Shown here: one piece after another, positions 8,349 to 16,281 of the stretch
Position numbering within the stretch: the first letter of the stretch is position 1
How the letters are laid out: each line of letters opens with the position of its first letter
From: an uncultured Alphaproteobacteria bacterium
GTDB taxonomy: Bacteria > Pseudomonadota > Alphaproteobacteria > RF32 > CAG-239
Reading direction: 5' to 3'
NCBI GenBank assembly: GCA_944391415.1
Contig: CALXTM010000009.1
Location: forward strand, 1-60,731
DNA: 60,731 bases
Notes under the pieces: generated by a model
Seen by the model: only the letters and a program-made list of their open reading frames with translations
What the model was told of the DNA's origin: nothing
Databases searched by the model: none
Made by a program: the position numbers and the translations under genes

Positions 8349-9057
8349 TGATGCCTCTCAAAACAGAAGTGTCGGCCGGGTAATATATATGGAGGCCGCG
8401 GTTTTGCAAATGTAGTCTTGGATATGGAAAATCGTTGATTATTTTGTCTGAGTGGGTGGCAATGACAACCGTGGTGCCAAGTTTGTTAAGCTCGACAAAC
8501 AGTTTCATCAATTTGCCGGCAATTATGTTGTCGACGTTACCGGTTGGTTCGTCGGCAAGCAAAAGATCCGGACGATTGATAACAGCGCGAGCTATCGCAA
8601 CACGTTGTTTTTCTCCACCAGATAGTGTAGAGGTTTTATCGGACATATGGGCATCAAGTTCAACCCAGGTCAAAAGCTCGGTAACGCGTTTGCGTATCTC
8701 TCGCTCGTCCATGCCGCTTACCCTAAGGGGAAGAGCAACATTGTCAAAGGCAGACAAATGTTCAATCAGGCGGAAATCCTGAAAAACGACTCCGATGTGG
8801 CGCCGCAAAGACGCCAATTGATCGCGATTGGTAAAATTGATGTTGTGGTTAAATACGCTGATTTGCCCGCGACTTGGCTTTTGAGCAAGGTACATAAGAC
8901 TCAAAAGCGAAGTTTTACCGGCGCCGCTTTGACCGGTTAAAAAATGAAAAGAACCCTGCGCAAGCGAAAGTTTGATATCGCTTAATATTTCTGGGCCTTG
9001 GTCATAGCGAATGCCGACATTATTCATTTCAATGATATTGTTATTTTGATCTGACAC
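8341..9057 (-). CDS. ftsE: Cell-division ABC ATPase FtsE
   Basis: ATP-binding partner of FtsX. The protein of about 238 residues has Walker A (GQSGAGKTS), Q-loop (VVFQDFRLI), ABC signature (LSGGEKQRVAIARA), Walker B (LLLADEPTG) and switch histidine (ATHSD). I choose the GTG at 9057 as start because a GGAG site lies 7 bases upstream (9065-9068); the longer frame to 9093 would need a TTG with no ribosome site. First gene of the envelope operon. The C-terminus is somewhat longer than usual and overlaps ftsX by 8 bases. Confidence 0.93.
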   Translation of the reverse strand: MSDQNNNIIEMNNVGIRYDQGPEILSDIKLSLAQGSFHFLTGQSGAGKTSLLSLMYLAQKPSRGQISVFNHNINFTNRDQLASLRRHIGVVFQDFRLIEHLSAFDNVALPLRVSGMDEREIRKRVTELLTWVELDAHMSDKTSTLSGGEKQRVAIARAVINRPDLLLADEPTGNVDNIIAGKLMKLFVELNKLGTTVVIATHSDKIINDFPYPRLHLQNRGLHIYYPADTSVLRGINV

Positions 9058-9171
9058 AGAAAATCTCCATTTCGCAATATAAGATATAGTCAATTAATTA
9101 TTTAATAAAGTGTTTTTTTTCTTTGATTAAAATCTTTTTCATTTTATAGTTGGTTTGAATGGAGAGATTTG

Positions 9172-10164
9172 ATGCATATTTATTGTCCTAAATGTGGTGC
9201 CGGATATGAAATCGACGAAGAGTTGATAGAAGATCAGGCTAAAAAATTAAAATGCAGTAACTGCGGTGAAATATTTGCGGTTGCTGAGGCAAATTGGGCG
9301 GAAAAGACTGCCGAAAATAATGATGAGGCAGAGCCGTTTGAGTTGCTGCATGCCGCGATGAGCGAAGAAAACGACGAAACTCCAGCTATAAAAGAACAAG
9401 ACGAAAAAGATGATGCATCGGATGAAAATACTCACATAGATACAGATGTTGTGAATAATTATGAACGGATGCATGAAGAAGATGTCGTAACAGAAAAGGT
9501 TGATGAGCCGGAAGACGCCAATACAAACGAAAATAATCTTGATACGGCCTTGGATGCGCAAGAGCAAGAAGATGCGGTAAAACAGCAAACATCCGATGAT
9601 AGTGATGAAAATGTTAATCTTGAAAATATTTTTATGCGTTTGTCTGAACACACAGAACATCTTATGGAGCAAGAAAAAAAGTTGCCGTTTTATGAAAAGT
9701 TGTGGTTGCAGATTAAAAACATCTTGGGATTCCATTTTAAAATAAGGTGGGCATATGTAGCACTATTTGTGACGGTGTTTGTGTTGTTGTCGTTGTTTAA
9801 TAATCGGTATCAGATTGTAAGAGAAATTCCTGCTTTGAATTCTTTGTACAAGGTTTTTGGAATCAATGCCAAAATTCCCGGAGAAGGCTTGGAATTTCAA
9901 AATATAGGATGGGAATTTTTTGATGATGAGGTTAGCCGCTTGGAAATTAAGGGCTTTGTATATAATAATTCCGAACGCGATGTAGCGTTGCCGATGATTC
10001 ACATTGAGATGCTTGATAAAGATACAGTCCTGTTGCAGAGCCAAAATCGAGAAAGCGAGACCAAAGTCGTGGAATCGCATGCCAAAATTCCGCTCAATTT
10101 GGTAGTGGAGAATCCGGCTCCGACGACCAAATATGTATATTTGACTTTTATTGAGGCTGATTAG
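9172..10164 (+). CDS. MJ0042-type zinc-ribbon membrane protein with DUF3426 domain
   Basis: A 330-residue protein. Residues 1-35 form a zinc ribbon (YCPKCGAGYEI...KCSNCGEIF), of the kind called MJ0042 zinc finger. About 130 residues of very acidic, low-complexity linker follow, then one transmembrane helix (about 193-212) and a C-terminal beta domain resembling DUF3426 (residues 235-330). This arrangement is widespread in proteobacteria without a settled function. ATG 9172 has GGAG 7 bases upstream. It ends convergently with ispA, overlapping by 4 bases. Confidence 0.8.
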   Translation: MHIYCPKCGAGYEIDEELIEDQAKKLKCSNCGEIFAVAEANWAEKTAENNDEAEPFELLHAAMSEENDETPAIKEQDEKDDASDENTHIDTDVVNNYERMHEEDVVTEKVDEPEDANTNENNLDTALDAQEQEDAVKQQTSDDSDENVNLENIFMRLSEHTEHLMEQEKKLPFYEKLWLQIKNILGFHFKIRWAYVALFVTVFVLLSLFNNRYQIVREIPALNSLYKVFGINAKIPGEGLEFQNIGWEFFDDEVSRLEIKGFVYNNSERDVALPMIHIEMLDKDTVLLQSQNRESETKVVESHAKIPLNLVVENPAPTTKYVYLTFIEAD

Positions 10165-11054
10165 AAGTTGCGGCTTATGATAAAATCGGCAAGTTGCTTT
10201 AGCGGAGATGCTTTGTCACCAAACGAGGCGAGTTCTTGTTTGGCCTGATCAATTAAATCGGCAGCAATAAGCCGGGCCTTGTCAAGGCCATAGAGCGAAA
10301 CAAAAGTTAGTTTGTTTTGAGCTGTGTCTTTGCCAAGTGTCTTGCCCATAAGGGAAGAATCGCCGGTTACATCAAGAATGTCATCGGAAATTTGAAAAGC
10401 TATGCCGATTTTGCGGGCATAGGATGTTATGTCAGAATATTGCTTGGTTGAGGCCTGCCCGAGTATTGCACCGGCTTGGGCGGCATAGGCAATAAGACAA
10501 CCGGTTTTCATCTCTTCAATGTGTTTGATTATTTCTGCTGATGAAAGTTGGGGCGAGCGGTCAATTTGCAAATCAAGCATTTGTCCGGCAATCATTCCGT
10601 TAAAAGCGCCGGCTCGTTCGGCAAGTAATCGGCAAAGACGAACTTTGATCTCATCTTTAATATTTTCGGCTTGGGCCAAAATTTCAAAAGCATAAGTAAG
10701 CAGTCCGTCTCCGGCGAGGATGGCCGTGGCCTCGTCAAATTGTTTGTGACAGGTAGGCTTACCACGGCGAAAATCATCATTGTCCATGGCAGGAAGATCG
10801 TCATGAATGAGCGAGTAGGTATGCAACATTTCCAATGAGGCCGCAACCCAAAAAGCTTGATCCGGTATGACATCAAACAATTGTGAGGTTTGGTAGACCA
10901 AAAATGGACGCAGCCGTTTGCCACCGTTCATCAAAGAATAGTACATCGCTTGGGATACGCGTTGTTCGGCCCCGTTTGGAAAACGAAAAAGGGTTGCCAG
11001 TCGATTATTAAAATCGGTACTGAAGTTTTTGAGATCTTCTGCAAAATCTGCCAT
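10161..11054 (-). CDS. ispA: Farnesyl diphosphate synthase (polyprenyl synthetase)
   Basis: Condenses isopentenyl diphosphate with allylic diphosphates to make C15 (possibly other) prenyl chains for quinones and undecaprenyl carriers. The 297-residue protein has the two aspartate-rich motifs, DDLPAMDND (about 85-93) and DDILD (about 223-227), GGKRLRP near 44-50, and the usual family size. It follows xseB by two bases on the minus strand, the common bacterial order xseB-ispA(-dxs), although no dxs follows here. Product chain length cannot be fixed without modelling. Confidence 0.9.
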   Translation of the reverse strand: MADFAEDLKNFSTDFNNRLATLFRFPNGAEQRVSQAMYYSLMNGGKRLRPFLVYQTSQLFDVIPDQAFWVAASLEMLHTYSLIHDDLPAMDNDDFRRGKPTCHKQFDEATAILAGDGLLTYAFEILAQAENIKDEIKVRLCRLLAERAGAFNGMIAGQMLDLQIDRSPQLSSAEIIKHIEEMKTGCLIAYAAQAGAILGQASTKQYSDITSYARKIGIAFQISDDILDVTGDSSLMGKTLGKDTAQNKLTFVSLYGLDKARLIAADLIDQAKQELASFGDKASPLKQLADFIISRNF

Positions 11055-11056
11055 TC

Positions 11057-11302
11057 TTATGCCTCCGGAACTTCAAACTCCGAAGAGCTTACTTTGTCGT
11101 CTGGAGTAATCTCGAGTTTTTCAATCTTGAGCCTGGCCGAGTTGAGACGTTCTTCGCAGAAGTGTTTGAGCTTGGTGGCTTGTTCATAAGCAGAAACGGC
11201 GTCATCAAGTTTGATCTTGCCGCTTTCAAGCTCTTGGACGATGCTTTCAAGTTTGGCCAGAGCATCTTCAAAACTCAAATTTTGTAATTCATTATTTTCC
11301 AT
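11057..11302 (-). CDS. xseB: Exodeoxyribonuclease VII small subunit
   Basis: Small subunit of the exonuclease that degrades single-stranded DNA from both ends. The 81-residue protein has the family core SFEDALAKLESIVQELESG, followed by a coiled-coil helix and an acidic tail, and is of typical length. It is two bases upstream of ispA, a conserved pair. The large subunit xseA is not in this window. Confidence 0.9.
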   Translation of the reverse strand: MENNELQNLSFEDALAKLESIVQELESGKIKLDDAVSAYEQATKLKHFCEERLNSARLKIEKLEITPDDKVSSSEFEVPEA

Positions 11303-11359
11303 AGTTTTATCTCGTAAGTTGGTATTGTTTCGGAAACGATGTTAAATCATTTAATTCGG

Positions 11360-11435
11360 TTTAGCAATACCTAAGTATATCTATCAAATAGCTTTAGAGG
11401 ACTTAAATAAACCATGATTAATTGCTAAATTAGCA
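11360..11435. promoter_or_regulatory. Candidate ArsR-type operator region
   Basis: A 13-bp perfect odd palindrome TGCTAAATTAGCA sits at 11423-11435, 26 bases before the ArsR start at 11462. The half-element recurs as TTTAGCAAT at 11360-11368, inverted relative to ATTGCTAAA at 11421-11429. Short dyads of this type overlapping promoters are the usual autoregulatory sites of ArsR/SmtB repressors; binding here is inferred. Confidence 0.4.
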
Positions 11436-11461
11436 TGAGGAAAGGAATGAGGTGACAGAAG

Positions 11462-11737
11462 ATGGAAAATCAAAAAATAACTAAGATGGCAAATGTGCTA
11501 AAGGCAATGGCAAATGAAAAACGCTTGGAAATTTTGTATCATATTGCCGAGCAAGAATATAGCGTGGGTGAAATTGAAAAAATGGTGCAACTCAGCCAGT
11601 CGGCATTATCACAGCATTTGGCAGTTTTGAGGGCCAAAGGTTTGGTCGAAACAAGACGAAAATCACAAACGATTTTTTATAGCCTGAAAGACGGAAAAGT
11701 TACAAAAATTTTGTTTTTGTTAAGTCAATTATTTTGA
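11462..11737 (+). CDS. ArsR/SmtB-family transcriptional regulator without cysteines
   Basis: A 91-residue winged-helix repressor: MANEKRLEILYHIAEQEYSVGEIEKMV, then the recognition helix SQSALSQHLAVLRAKGLVETRR and the wing ...TIFYSL. No cysteine is present, so it lacks the thiol sensing sites of arsenic/cadmium sensors and of sulfide sensors such as BigR/SqrR; its signal is unknown. GAGG lies upstream of ATG 11462. It stands alone between divergent xseB and convergent rnd and probably controls itself through the palindrome at 11423-11435 or acts on distant genes. Confidence 0.85.
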   Translation: MENQKITKMANVLKAMANEKRLEILYHIAEQEYSVGEIEKMVQLSQSALSQHLAVLRAKGLVETRRKSQTIFYSLKDGKVTKILFLLSQLF

Positions 11738-12889
11738 TATTGTGATGAAATCAAAAAGTTTGGTGTCGGGATTATAGGCTATGGCTGTTTGGCCACGGCA
11801 TATCTTTTGGGCCAGATAGCCGAATATTTCATAGCGCCAGCCATGTAAAAACGAGGCATCATAGTCGTGGTTATGACAAAAGTATTTGAGCTCATCGTCA
11901 TCGGCTAACATATGCGGGATAATTTTTTGTTCGCGCGCAACGATTTTTTGCAATAATTTCAGGAGCTCCAATAAAGAAGTGTCGGTGTTGGGAATCTCTT
12001 GCGGCCGGGGAGGTACGACATATGAAGCTTTATCAATTTTTTTTGCAGCATCCAAGACAGCGATGATTTCATCGCCCAGTTTGCCCAAAGCCAAATCGGA
12101 ACGCATTCCCCTGACCGAGGCCAATTCTTGCTTGGAGCAGGGCATGGCGGCACAAATATTAAGCAAAACATCGTCTTTTAACAATGATTGTCGGGGCGTG
12201 TCTTTGTCGATGGAGCGTTGTTCGCGCCAGGCGGCAAGTTCGCGCAGGACTGTTAAGAAAAAAGCATTGTGCGAGCGGTGGCGTATGCGTTTCCAGGCAT
12301 CTTGGGGTAAAGTTACATAAAGCGAGGGGGATTGCAGAGCGTCTAATTCTTCTTGAATCCAAGAAAGACGATTATGGTCGGTGAGCCAAGATTTAAGGTA
12401 TTGATAGATTGCAACCATATGCGTTACATCGGAAAGAGCATATTTTTGCTGAGATTGACTTAAAGGGCGTTTGCTCCAATCGGAAAGACGAGAGCTTTTG
12501 TCAAGGCTGATATGTAAAATGTGATTGACCAGATTTTCATAGCTTATGGCTTCACCAAAACCGGCCGCTTGGGCAGCAATTTGCGTGTCAAACAGCGGAA
12601 AGGGAATTTTGCCGCTTAGATGATAGATAATTTCTAGGTCTTGGCGGCCGGAATGAAATACTTTGGTGATGGCAGAATTTTGCATTAGATCAAAAAAACT
12701 TTGCAAATTAAGCTCGGGCGAAAGCGGATCAATAATGGCAGAAATGTCAGGAGAGGCAATTTGAATGAGGCAAAGCTTGGCAAAATAACTGTGTTCGCGC
12801 AAAAACTCCAGATCAATACAGATAAATTCTTGGCTCAAAAGGCTGTTATACAGGTTGTTTAAATCGGCAGTGGTTTCAATAAATTGCAT
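11729..12889 (-). CDS. rnd: Ribonuclease D
   Basis: A 3'-5' exoribonuclease for tRNA 3' maturation. The 386-residue protein has the DEDD nuclease core: CIDLEFLRE (Asp and Glu, residues 24-32), FHSGRQDLEII (about 79-89) and YALSDVTHM (about 150-158), followed by an HRDC-type helical domain (about 210-290) and a C-terminal part, matching RNase D in length. It ends convergently with the ArsR gene, overlapping 9 bases, and is read away from aspS. Together with cca and tadA it fits a tRNA-processing emphasis in this part of the window. Confidence 0.9.
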   Translation of the reverse strand: MQFIETTADLNNLYNSLLSQEFICIDLEFLREHSYFAKLCLIQIASPDISAIIDPLSPELNLQSFFDLMQNSAITKVFHSGRQDLEIIYHLSGKIPFPLFDTQIAAQAAGFGEAISYENLVNHILHISLDKSSRLSDWSKRPLSQSQQKYALSDVTHMVAIYQYLKSWLTDHNRLSWIQEELDALQSPSLYVTLPQDAWKRIRHRSHNAFFLTVLRELAAWREQRSIDKDTPRQSLLKDDVLLNICAAMPCSKQELASVRGMRSDLALGKLGDEIIAVLDAAKKIDKASYVVPPRPQEIPNTDTSLLELLKLLQKIVAREQKIIPHMLADDDELKYFCHNHDYDASFLHGWRYEIFGYLAQKICRGQTAIAYNPDTKLFDFITISK

Positions 12890-13080
12890 GATATATTTTC
12901 ACAATAAAACATTAACTTTACATCAATTTATAATCCAATAAATTTAATTTTGATTTAATATGGGCTAAGCAAATAATTTCAAAATGAATTTTTACGCGCA
13001 AAATCGTTTATTATGGTTGATTTTTGAGAGATTTGGGGCTAAAAGAAAAAGAACTTGTGACAATTTTAACAGAGGTTTTG

Positions 13081-14847
13081 ATGATGCAAACTTATCGCAC
13101 ACATACCTGCGGCGAGCTCCGCAGAGAAGATATCGGCAAAAAAGTGAAGTTGGCCGGTTGGATACAACGTAAACGTAATTTGGGCAATTTGTGTTTTGTC
13201 GATTTGCGAGATCATTATGGTATTACTCAATGTGTGTTCAACAGCAGCTCTGATTTGTTTGCCAAGATTGAGGCTATAAGACCTGAGTCGGTGATAGGAA
13301 TCGACGGCGAAGTTGTGTTGCGCGAAAGTATCAATAAAAATATGCCAACCGGTGAGATAGAGATTAAAGTAACCGATTTGGTGCTGTATTCGGCAGCAGA
13401 GGTATTGCCGTTTCAAATTGCGGTGGAAGATGACGCTCCAGAGGAAATCAGATTAAAATATCGTTTTTTGGATTTGCGTAAAGAGCGAATTCATAAAAAT
13501 ATTTTGTTGCGCTCGGCGGTTATTCAACGTTCACGAGAATTAATGAGAGAACAGGGATTTACCGAATATCAAACCCCCATTTTAACGGCTTCATCGCCGG
13601 AGGGTGCACGCGACTTTTTGGTGCCGTCAAGACTTAATCCGGGCAAGTTTTATGCCTTGCCGCAGGCTCCGCAACAATTTAAACAGTTGTTGATGGTGTC
13701 GGGATTTGATAAATATTTCCAAATAGCACCTTGTTTCAGAGATGAGGATCCGCGGGCTGATCGCTCACCTGGTGAGTTCTACCAGATGGATATGGAAATG
13801 AGCTTTGCCACACAGGAAGATGTGTTTGAGGTAATTGAGCACACTTTGGGAACAATCTTTAATGAATTTGCCAATGGTAAAAAGGTTGATAAGGCACCGT
13901 TCGTGCATATACCATTCCGTGAGGCGATGGCCAAATATGGTTCTGATAAGCCAGATTTGCGCAACCCGCTGGTATTGCAAAATGCCACGAGCTTCTTTGG
14001 TAATAGCGGTTTTGGCGTCTATGATAATATGGTTAAAGAGGGCAAAACGGTTAAAGCAATGGTGCTTAAAGGTATGGCCGAAAAGCCTCGTTCTTTCTTT
14101 GATAAATTGGATGCGTTTGCCAAAGAAGAGGAAATGGGCGGTATTGCTTATGTGGCTTTGGCTGCGGCCGGAGCAAAGGGTATTGCCAAGATGCTTTCAG
14201 AAGAGAAAATGAGCGAACTTAAAGCTAATTTTGGTGTGGCAGCCGGTGATGCAATTATCTTTATGGTTGGCAAAGGAATGAAGTTTGATAAATTCAGCGG
14301 TCGTTTGCGCAATAAAGTCGGCGAAGAGCTGGGGCTTGTTGATAAAAACTCGTTTAAGATGTGCTGGATTGTTGATTTTCCGTTTTATGAGGAAAATGAA
14401 GAGACCGGGGCTGTTGAGTTCTCACATAATCCGTTCTCAATGCCGCAAGGCGGAATGGATGCTTTGCTTAATAAGAATCCATTGGATATTTTGGCTTATC
14501 AATATGATTTTGTTTGCAACGGTGTGGAGCTGTTGTCGGGAGCAGTTAGAAATCATCAGCCAGAGATTATGTATAAGGCTTTTGAAATTGCCGGTTATGA
14601 CAACAGCGTGGTTGATAACAAATTCGGCGGGATGATTAATGCATTTAAATTCGGGGCACCACCGCACGCCGGCTCGGCCTATGGTGTGGACAGGTTGGTA
14701 ATGTTGTTGCTGGATGAAGAAATTATTCGCGATGTGATTGCATTCCCGCTCAACGGCAAGGCGCAAGATTTGCTGATGCAGGCACCCAACGAGCCAACCG
14801 AACAGCAACTGAAAGAGCTGCATATTAAGCTTGATTTGGATAAATAA
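13081..14847 (+). CDS. aspS: Aspartyl-tRNA synthetase
   Basis: Charges tRNA-Asp (or Asp and Asn if nondiscriminating). The protein of about 588 residues has an N-terminal OB-fold ([24 protein letters not shown]), class II motif 2 ([19 protein letters not shown]), the bacterial GAD insertion domain (about 280-410) and class II motif 3 ([18 protein letters not shown]). I set the start at ATG 13081; a second ATG follows at once, both with AGAGG just upstream, and earlier in-frame codons lie before the usual family N-terminus. It ends in a strong terminator. Confidence 0.95.
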   Translation: MMQTYRTHTCGELRREDIGKKVKLAGWIQRKRNLGNLCFVDLRDHYGITQCVFNSSSDLFAKIEAIRPESVIGIDGEVVLRESINKNMPTGEIEIKVTDLVLYSAAEVLPFQIAVEDDAPEEIRLKYRFLDLRKERIHKNILLRSAVIQRSRELMREQGFTEYQTPILTASSPEGARDFLVPSRLNPGKFYALPQAPQQFKQLLMVSGFDKYFQIAPCFRDEDPRADRSPGEFYQMDMEMSFATQEDVFEVIEHTLGTIFNEFANGKKVDKAPFVHIPFREAMAKYGSDKPDLRNPLVLQNATSFFGNSGFGVYDNMVKEGKTVKAMVLKGMAEKPRSFFDKLDAFAKEEEMGGIAYVALAAAGAKGIAKMLSEEKMSELKANFGVAAGDAIIFMVGKGMKFDKFSGRLRNKVGEELGLVDKNSFKMCWIVDFPFYEENEETGAVEFSHNPFSMPQGGMDALLNKNPLDILAYQYDFVCNGVELLSGAVRNHQPEIMYKAFEIAGYDNSVVDNKFGGMINAFKFGAPPHAGSAYGVDRLVMLLLDEEIIRDVIAFPLNGKAQDLLMQAPNEPTEQQLKELHIKLDLDK

Positions 14848-14850
14848 TTA

Positions 14851-14886
14851 AAAAAAGCTCTCCAACGCAAGGCGGAGAGCTTTTTT
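14851..14886 (+). terminator. aspS terminator
   Basis: The stem GCTCTCC/GGAGAGC (14857-14863 with 14874-14880) is flanked by A6 on the left and T6 on the right, directly after the aspS stop. The A-tract could also allow termination on the minus strand. Confidence 0.85.
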
Positions 14887-14903
14887 ATGATTCGAACGTA
14901 ACA

Positions 14904-15018
14904 CTACCTGCGTAAGCAGGTAGATGTAGACATACCTGCCCAGCCGTTAGGCTTGCGAAGCCTTTGGGCAGGGCGAACGTAGTTCGGAACAGGTAATACC
15001 ACTTGCGTTAGCTAGTGG
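14904..15018. repeat. Cluster of three hairpins (possible REP/MITE-like element)
   Basis: Three consecutive stem-loops: 14904-14923 (8-bp stem, GTAA loop); 14935-14972 (8-bp outer stem with a nested AGGCTT/AAGCCT hairpin); and 14999-15018 (5+2-bp stem with one mismatch, GTTA loop). The first and third share the pattern ...TGCGT(A/T)AGC..., and ACGTTCG-like words recur between them. The stretch is more GC-rich than its surroundings and abuts the point where a permease gene is cut off, so it looks inserted. No open frame is present. Confidence 0.55.
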
Positions 15019-15022
15019 AAGT

Positions 15023-15139
15023 TTATGTAAGGTTAGTATCTTCAATAAAGAAATGTACCGCAGAACCAAAATGAGTTTCTTTGGTAAGGCCCATTTGCAA
15101 AATTGCCCAATCAGCCAAATTTGTGAATATTTCTAACAT
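15023..15139 (-). pseudogene. 5' fragment of an ArsP/DUF318-type permease
   Basis: The frame from ATG 15139 encodes only 38 residues (MLEIFTNLADWAIL..., ...GSAVHFFIEDT) and then stops. These residues resemble the start of DUF318/ArsP-type permeases, where an ...ADWLVY-GLS..THLG.A..FFI.DT block precedes the first long transmembrane helices. The homology ends at FFIEDT, immediately next to the hairpin cluster at 14904-15018, so the rest of the gene seems deleted or displaced. The start overlaps the upstream ArsR gene by 7 bases, as in an arsR-arsP operon. The family call is from memory of the motif. Confidence 0.6.
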
Positions 15140-15438
15140 AAACAACCTTCGTCACAACAATCTGTTAGCAAGAATTTGGTAATTTCCTTAATTTGCTTGC
15201 AGGTTGGTTTGTAAAATATCTGTTTGCCTCGTTTGCTTGAAGAACAAAGTCCGACATTGCTCATTAAACTTAAATGGAATGACAGTGTATTTCTGGGAAA
15301 ATCATTCATCAAATAAGATATTTCCGTTGGGGTAATTCCTTCTTTGCTATGTTCTACCAAGATACGAAAAATGTGCAAACGTGTTTCGTTGCTTAAAGCA
15401 TCAAATACCGCCGCAATATCGGTTAAATTATTTGTCAT
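15133..15438 (-). CDS. ArsR-family metalloid-type regulator with C-terminal Cys cluster
   Basis: A 101-residue winged-helix repressor (DALSNETRLHIFRILVEH..., recognition helix around PRNTLSFHLSLM). It ends in CCDEGCLC (Cys94, 95, 99, 101), with further cysteines near 65 and 80. A C-terminal CC...C cluster is the As(III)-sensing site type described for Acidithiobacillus ferrooxidans ArsR, so metalloid sensing is inferred. I start at ATG 15438, which gives the normal family N-terminus. Its partner, the permease beginning at 15139, is truncated, so the operon is broken and the regulator may be orphaned. Confidence 0.82.
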   Translation of the reverse strand: MTNNLTDIAAVFDALSNETRLHIFRILVEHSKEGITPTEISYLMNDFPRNTLSFHLSLMSNVGLCSSSKRGKQIFYKPTCKQIKEITKFLLTDCCDEGCLC

Positions 15439-15555
15439 GTGTTCTCTTTCTTGTATATATATTATTTCAATGTTTCTAGAATTATAGAAATATTTGGAAA
15501 AGTCAATAGTCAATTTGAATTTATGTAGACACTTTTTACTATTACCATGTCAGCC

Positions 15556-15605
15556 TTAAAAACAAAAAAACGCCTCTTAAAGGCGCATTTTGTTTTTAAT
15601 GGTGC
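15556..15605. repeat. Direct repeat copy 1 of the tRNA-Thr 3' flank
   Basis: Fifty bases identical to 15973-16022, including the terminator hairpin of the tRNA gene (copy at 15564-15585). A weaker match to the tRNA 3' end (CAGAGAGACT at 15611-15620, compare 16026-16035) continues to the right. This is a duplicated tRNA tail, not a complete tRNA. Confidence 0.8.
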
Positions 15606-15623
15606 GAGAGCAGAGAGACTTGC

Positions 15624-15930
15624 TCTTGTTCGTATGGCTCAAAATAATTTTTCGCCAACTCACTTCGGTCACTTGTTTTGTAAATCTCGCTTCGTTTGTT
15701 TACACTTCACTCGCTCGCTAACAAAACTACGCCTCTTGCGGCAAAAAACACCGGAGCATCGGTGTTTTTTGTCCTCGTCTTGTTCGTATGGCTCAAATAA
15801 TTTTTCGCCAACTCACTTCGGTCACTTGTTTTGTAAATCTCGCTTCGTTTGTTTACACTTCACTCGCTCGCTAACAAAACTACGCCTCTTGCGGCAAAAA
15901 ACACCGGAGCATCGGTGTTTTTTGTCCTCG
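15624..15930. repeat. 153/154-bp perfect tandem duplication
   Basis: Unit 1 is 15624-15777 and unit 2 is 15778-15930. They are identical except for one extra A in unit 1 (AAAATAA against AAATAA). Each unit carries a bidirectional terminator-like hairpin (15743-15770 and 15896-15923; stem ACACCG/CGGTGT flanked by A6 and T6) and, on the minus strand, reiterated CGAAGCGAG/CGAAGTGAG-like words plus nested TGTAAA/TTTACA and GTTTTGT/ACAAAAC dyads. A long plus-strand frame across it, running into the antisense of the tRNA, is an artefact. The near identity implies a recent duplication or gene conversion. Confidence 0.85.
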
Positions 15931-15972
15931 AGCCCAACCCATGTGGGCCGTGAGTTCAAATCTCAATCGACT
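15931..15972 (+). other. tRNA-like 3' fragment
   Basis: Just after the tandem duplication, GTGAGTTCAAATCTCAA (about 15949-15965) reads like a T-arm (TTCAAAT loop, four of five stem pairs) followed by a few acceptor-like bases without CCA. No matching 5' half is present. It is a possible decayed tRNA end brought in with the repeats; evidence is weak. Confidence 0.25.
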
Positions 15973-16022
15973 TTAAAAACAAAAAAACGCCTCTTAAAGG
16001 CGCATTTTGTTTTTAATGGTGC
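15973..16022. repeat. Direct repeat copy 2 (native tRNA-Thr 3' flank)
   Basis: Identical to 15556-15605 and containing the genuine tRNA terminator. Together the two copies bracket the tandem duplication and could recombine to delete it. Confidence 0.8.
15981..16002 (-). terminator. tRNA-Thr terminator
   Basis: Read on the minus strand, a CGCCT/AGGCG stem with a 5-nt loop is followed by seven T, 15 bases after the encoded CCA end. Confidence 0.75.
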
Positions 16023-16092
16023 CGACAGAGAGACTCGAACTCCCGACCCACTGATTACAAATCAGTTGCTCTACCAACTGAGCTATGTCGGC
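16017..16092 (-). tRNA. tRNA-Thr (anticodon UGU)
   Basis: A 76-nt cloverleaf reading from 16092. Acceptor GCCGACA pairs with TGTCGGC, discriminator A is followed by an encoded CCA (16017-16019), the D-arm contains AGCTCAGTTGGTAGAGC, and the anticodon arm is ACTGA-TTTGTAA-TCAGT with anticodon TGT. The T-arm is GGGAGTTCGAGTCTCTC. The anticodon decodes ACA and other ACN codons. It has its own strong promoter and terminator and is a single-gene transcript. Confidence 0.97.
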
Positions 16093-16108
16093 TTGCTTAA
16101 TGCCGCAT

Positions 16109-16137
16109 TTTATATACTAGCAAGGTTGGCTTGTCAA
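16109..16137 (-). promoter_or_regulatory. Strong sigma70-type promoter of tRNA-Thr
   Basis: Reading the minus strand, a perfect TTGACA (16132-16137) is followed after 17 bases by TATAAA (16109-16114). The start point would lie a few bases before the tRNA 5' end at 16092. Confidence 0.8.
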
Positions 16138-16281
16138 TAAAAATATGCTCCCTTGCATAAAAATCATTTGTAATATTTAGTAACAACTGTTTTTTGTGAT
16201 AAAACGAGATTTTGCTTGGTATTTGAAGCAGAGTGTTTTAGACTCAGGTCTATTGTGAGTTTTGATGAGAGGGATGTTATC

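Noticed and set aside
9247..9735. Long hydrophobic antisense frame opposite the zinc-ribbon gene
   Set aside because: It is the shadow of the acidic low-complexity linker (GAA/GAT codons reversed) in a gene with good start and domains.
14935..14972. Possible integron attC site (GTTAGGC core present)
   Set aside because: Only one core-like word exists, the partner core at the expected place is missing, and there is no integrase or cassette array.
15624..15930. Possible CRISPR array
   Set aside because: Only two adjacent units with no spacers between them; the unit is 153 bases and has terminator hairpins. No cas genes are near.
15547..16140. Long plus-strand open frame (197 codons) across the repeats and tRNA
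   Set aside because: It only reads through the tandem duplication and the antisense of the tRNA-Thr gene; the repeated peptide is just the translated 153-bp unit and there is no ribosome site.
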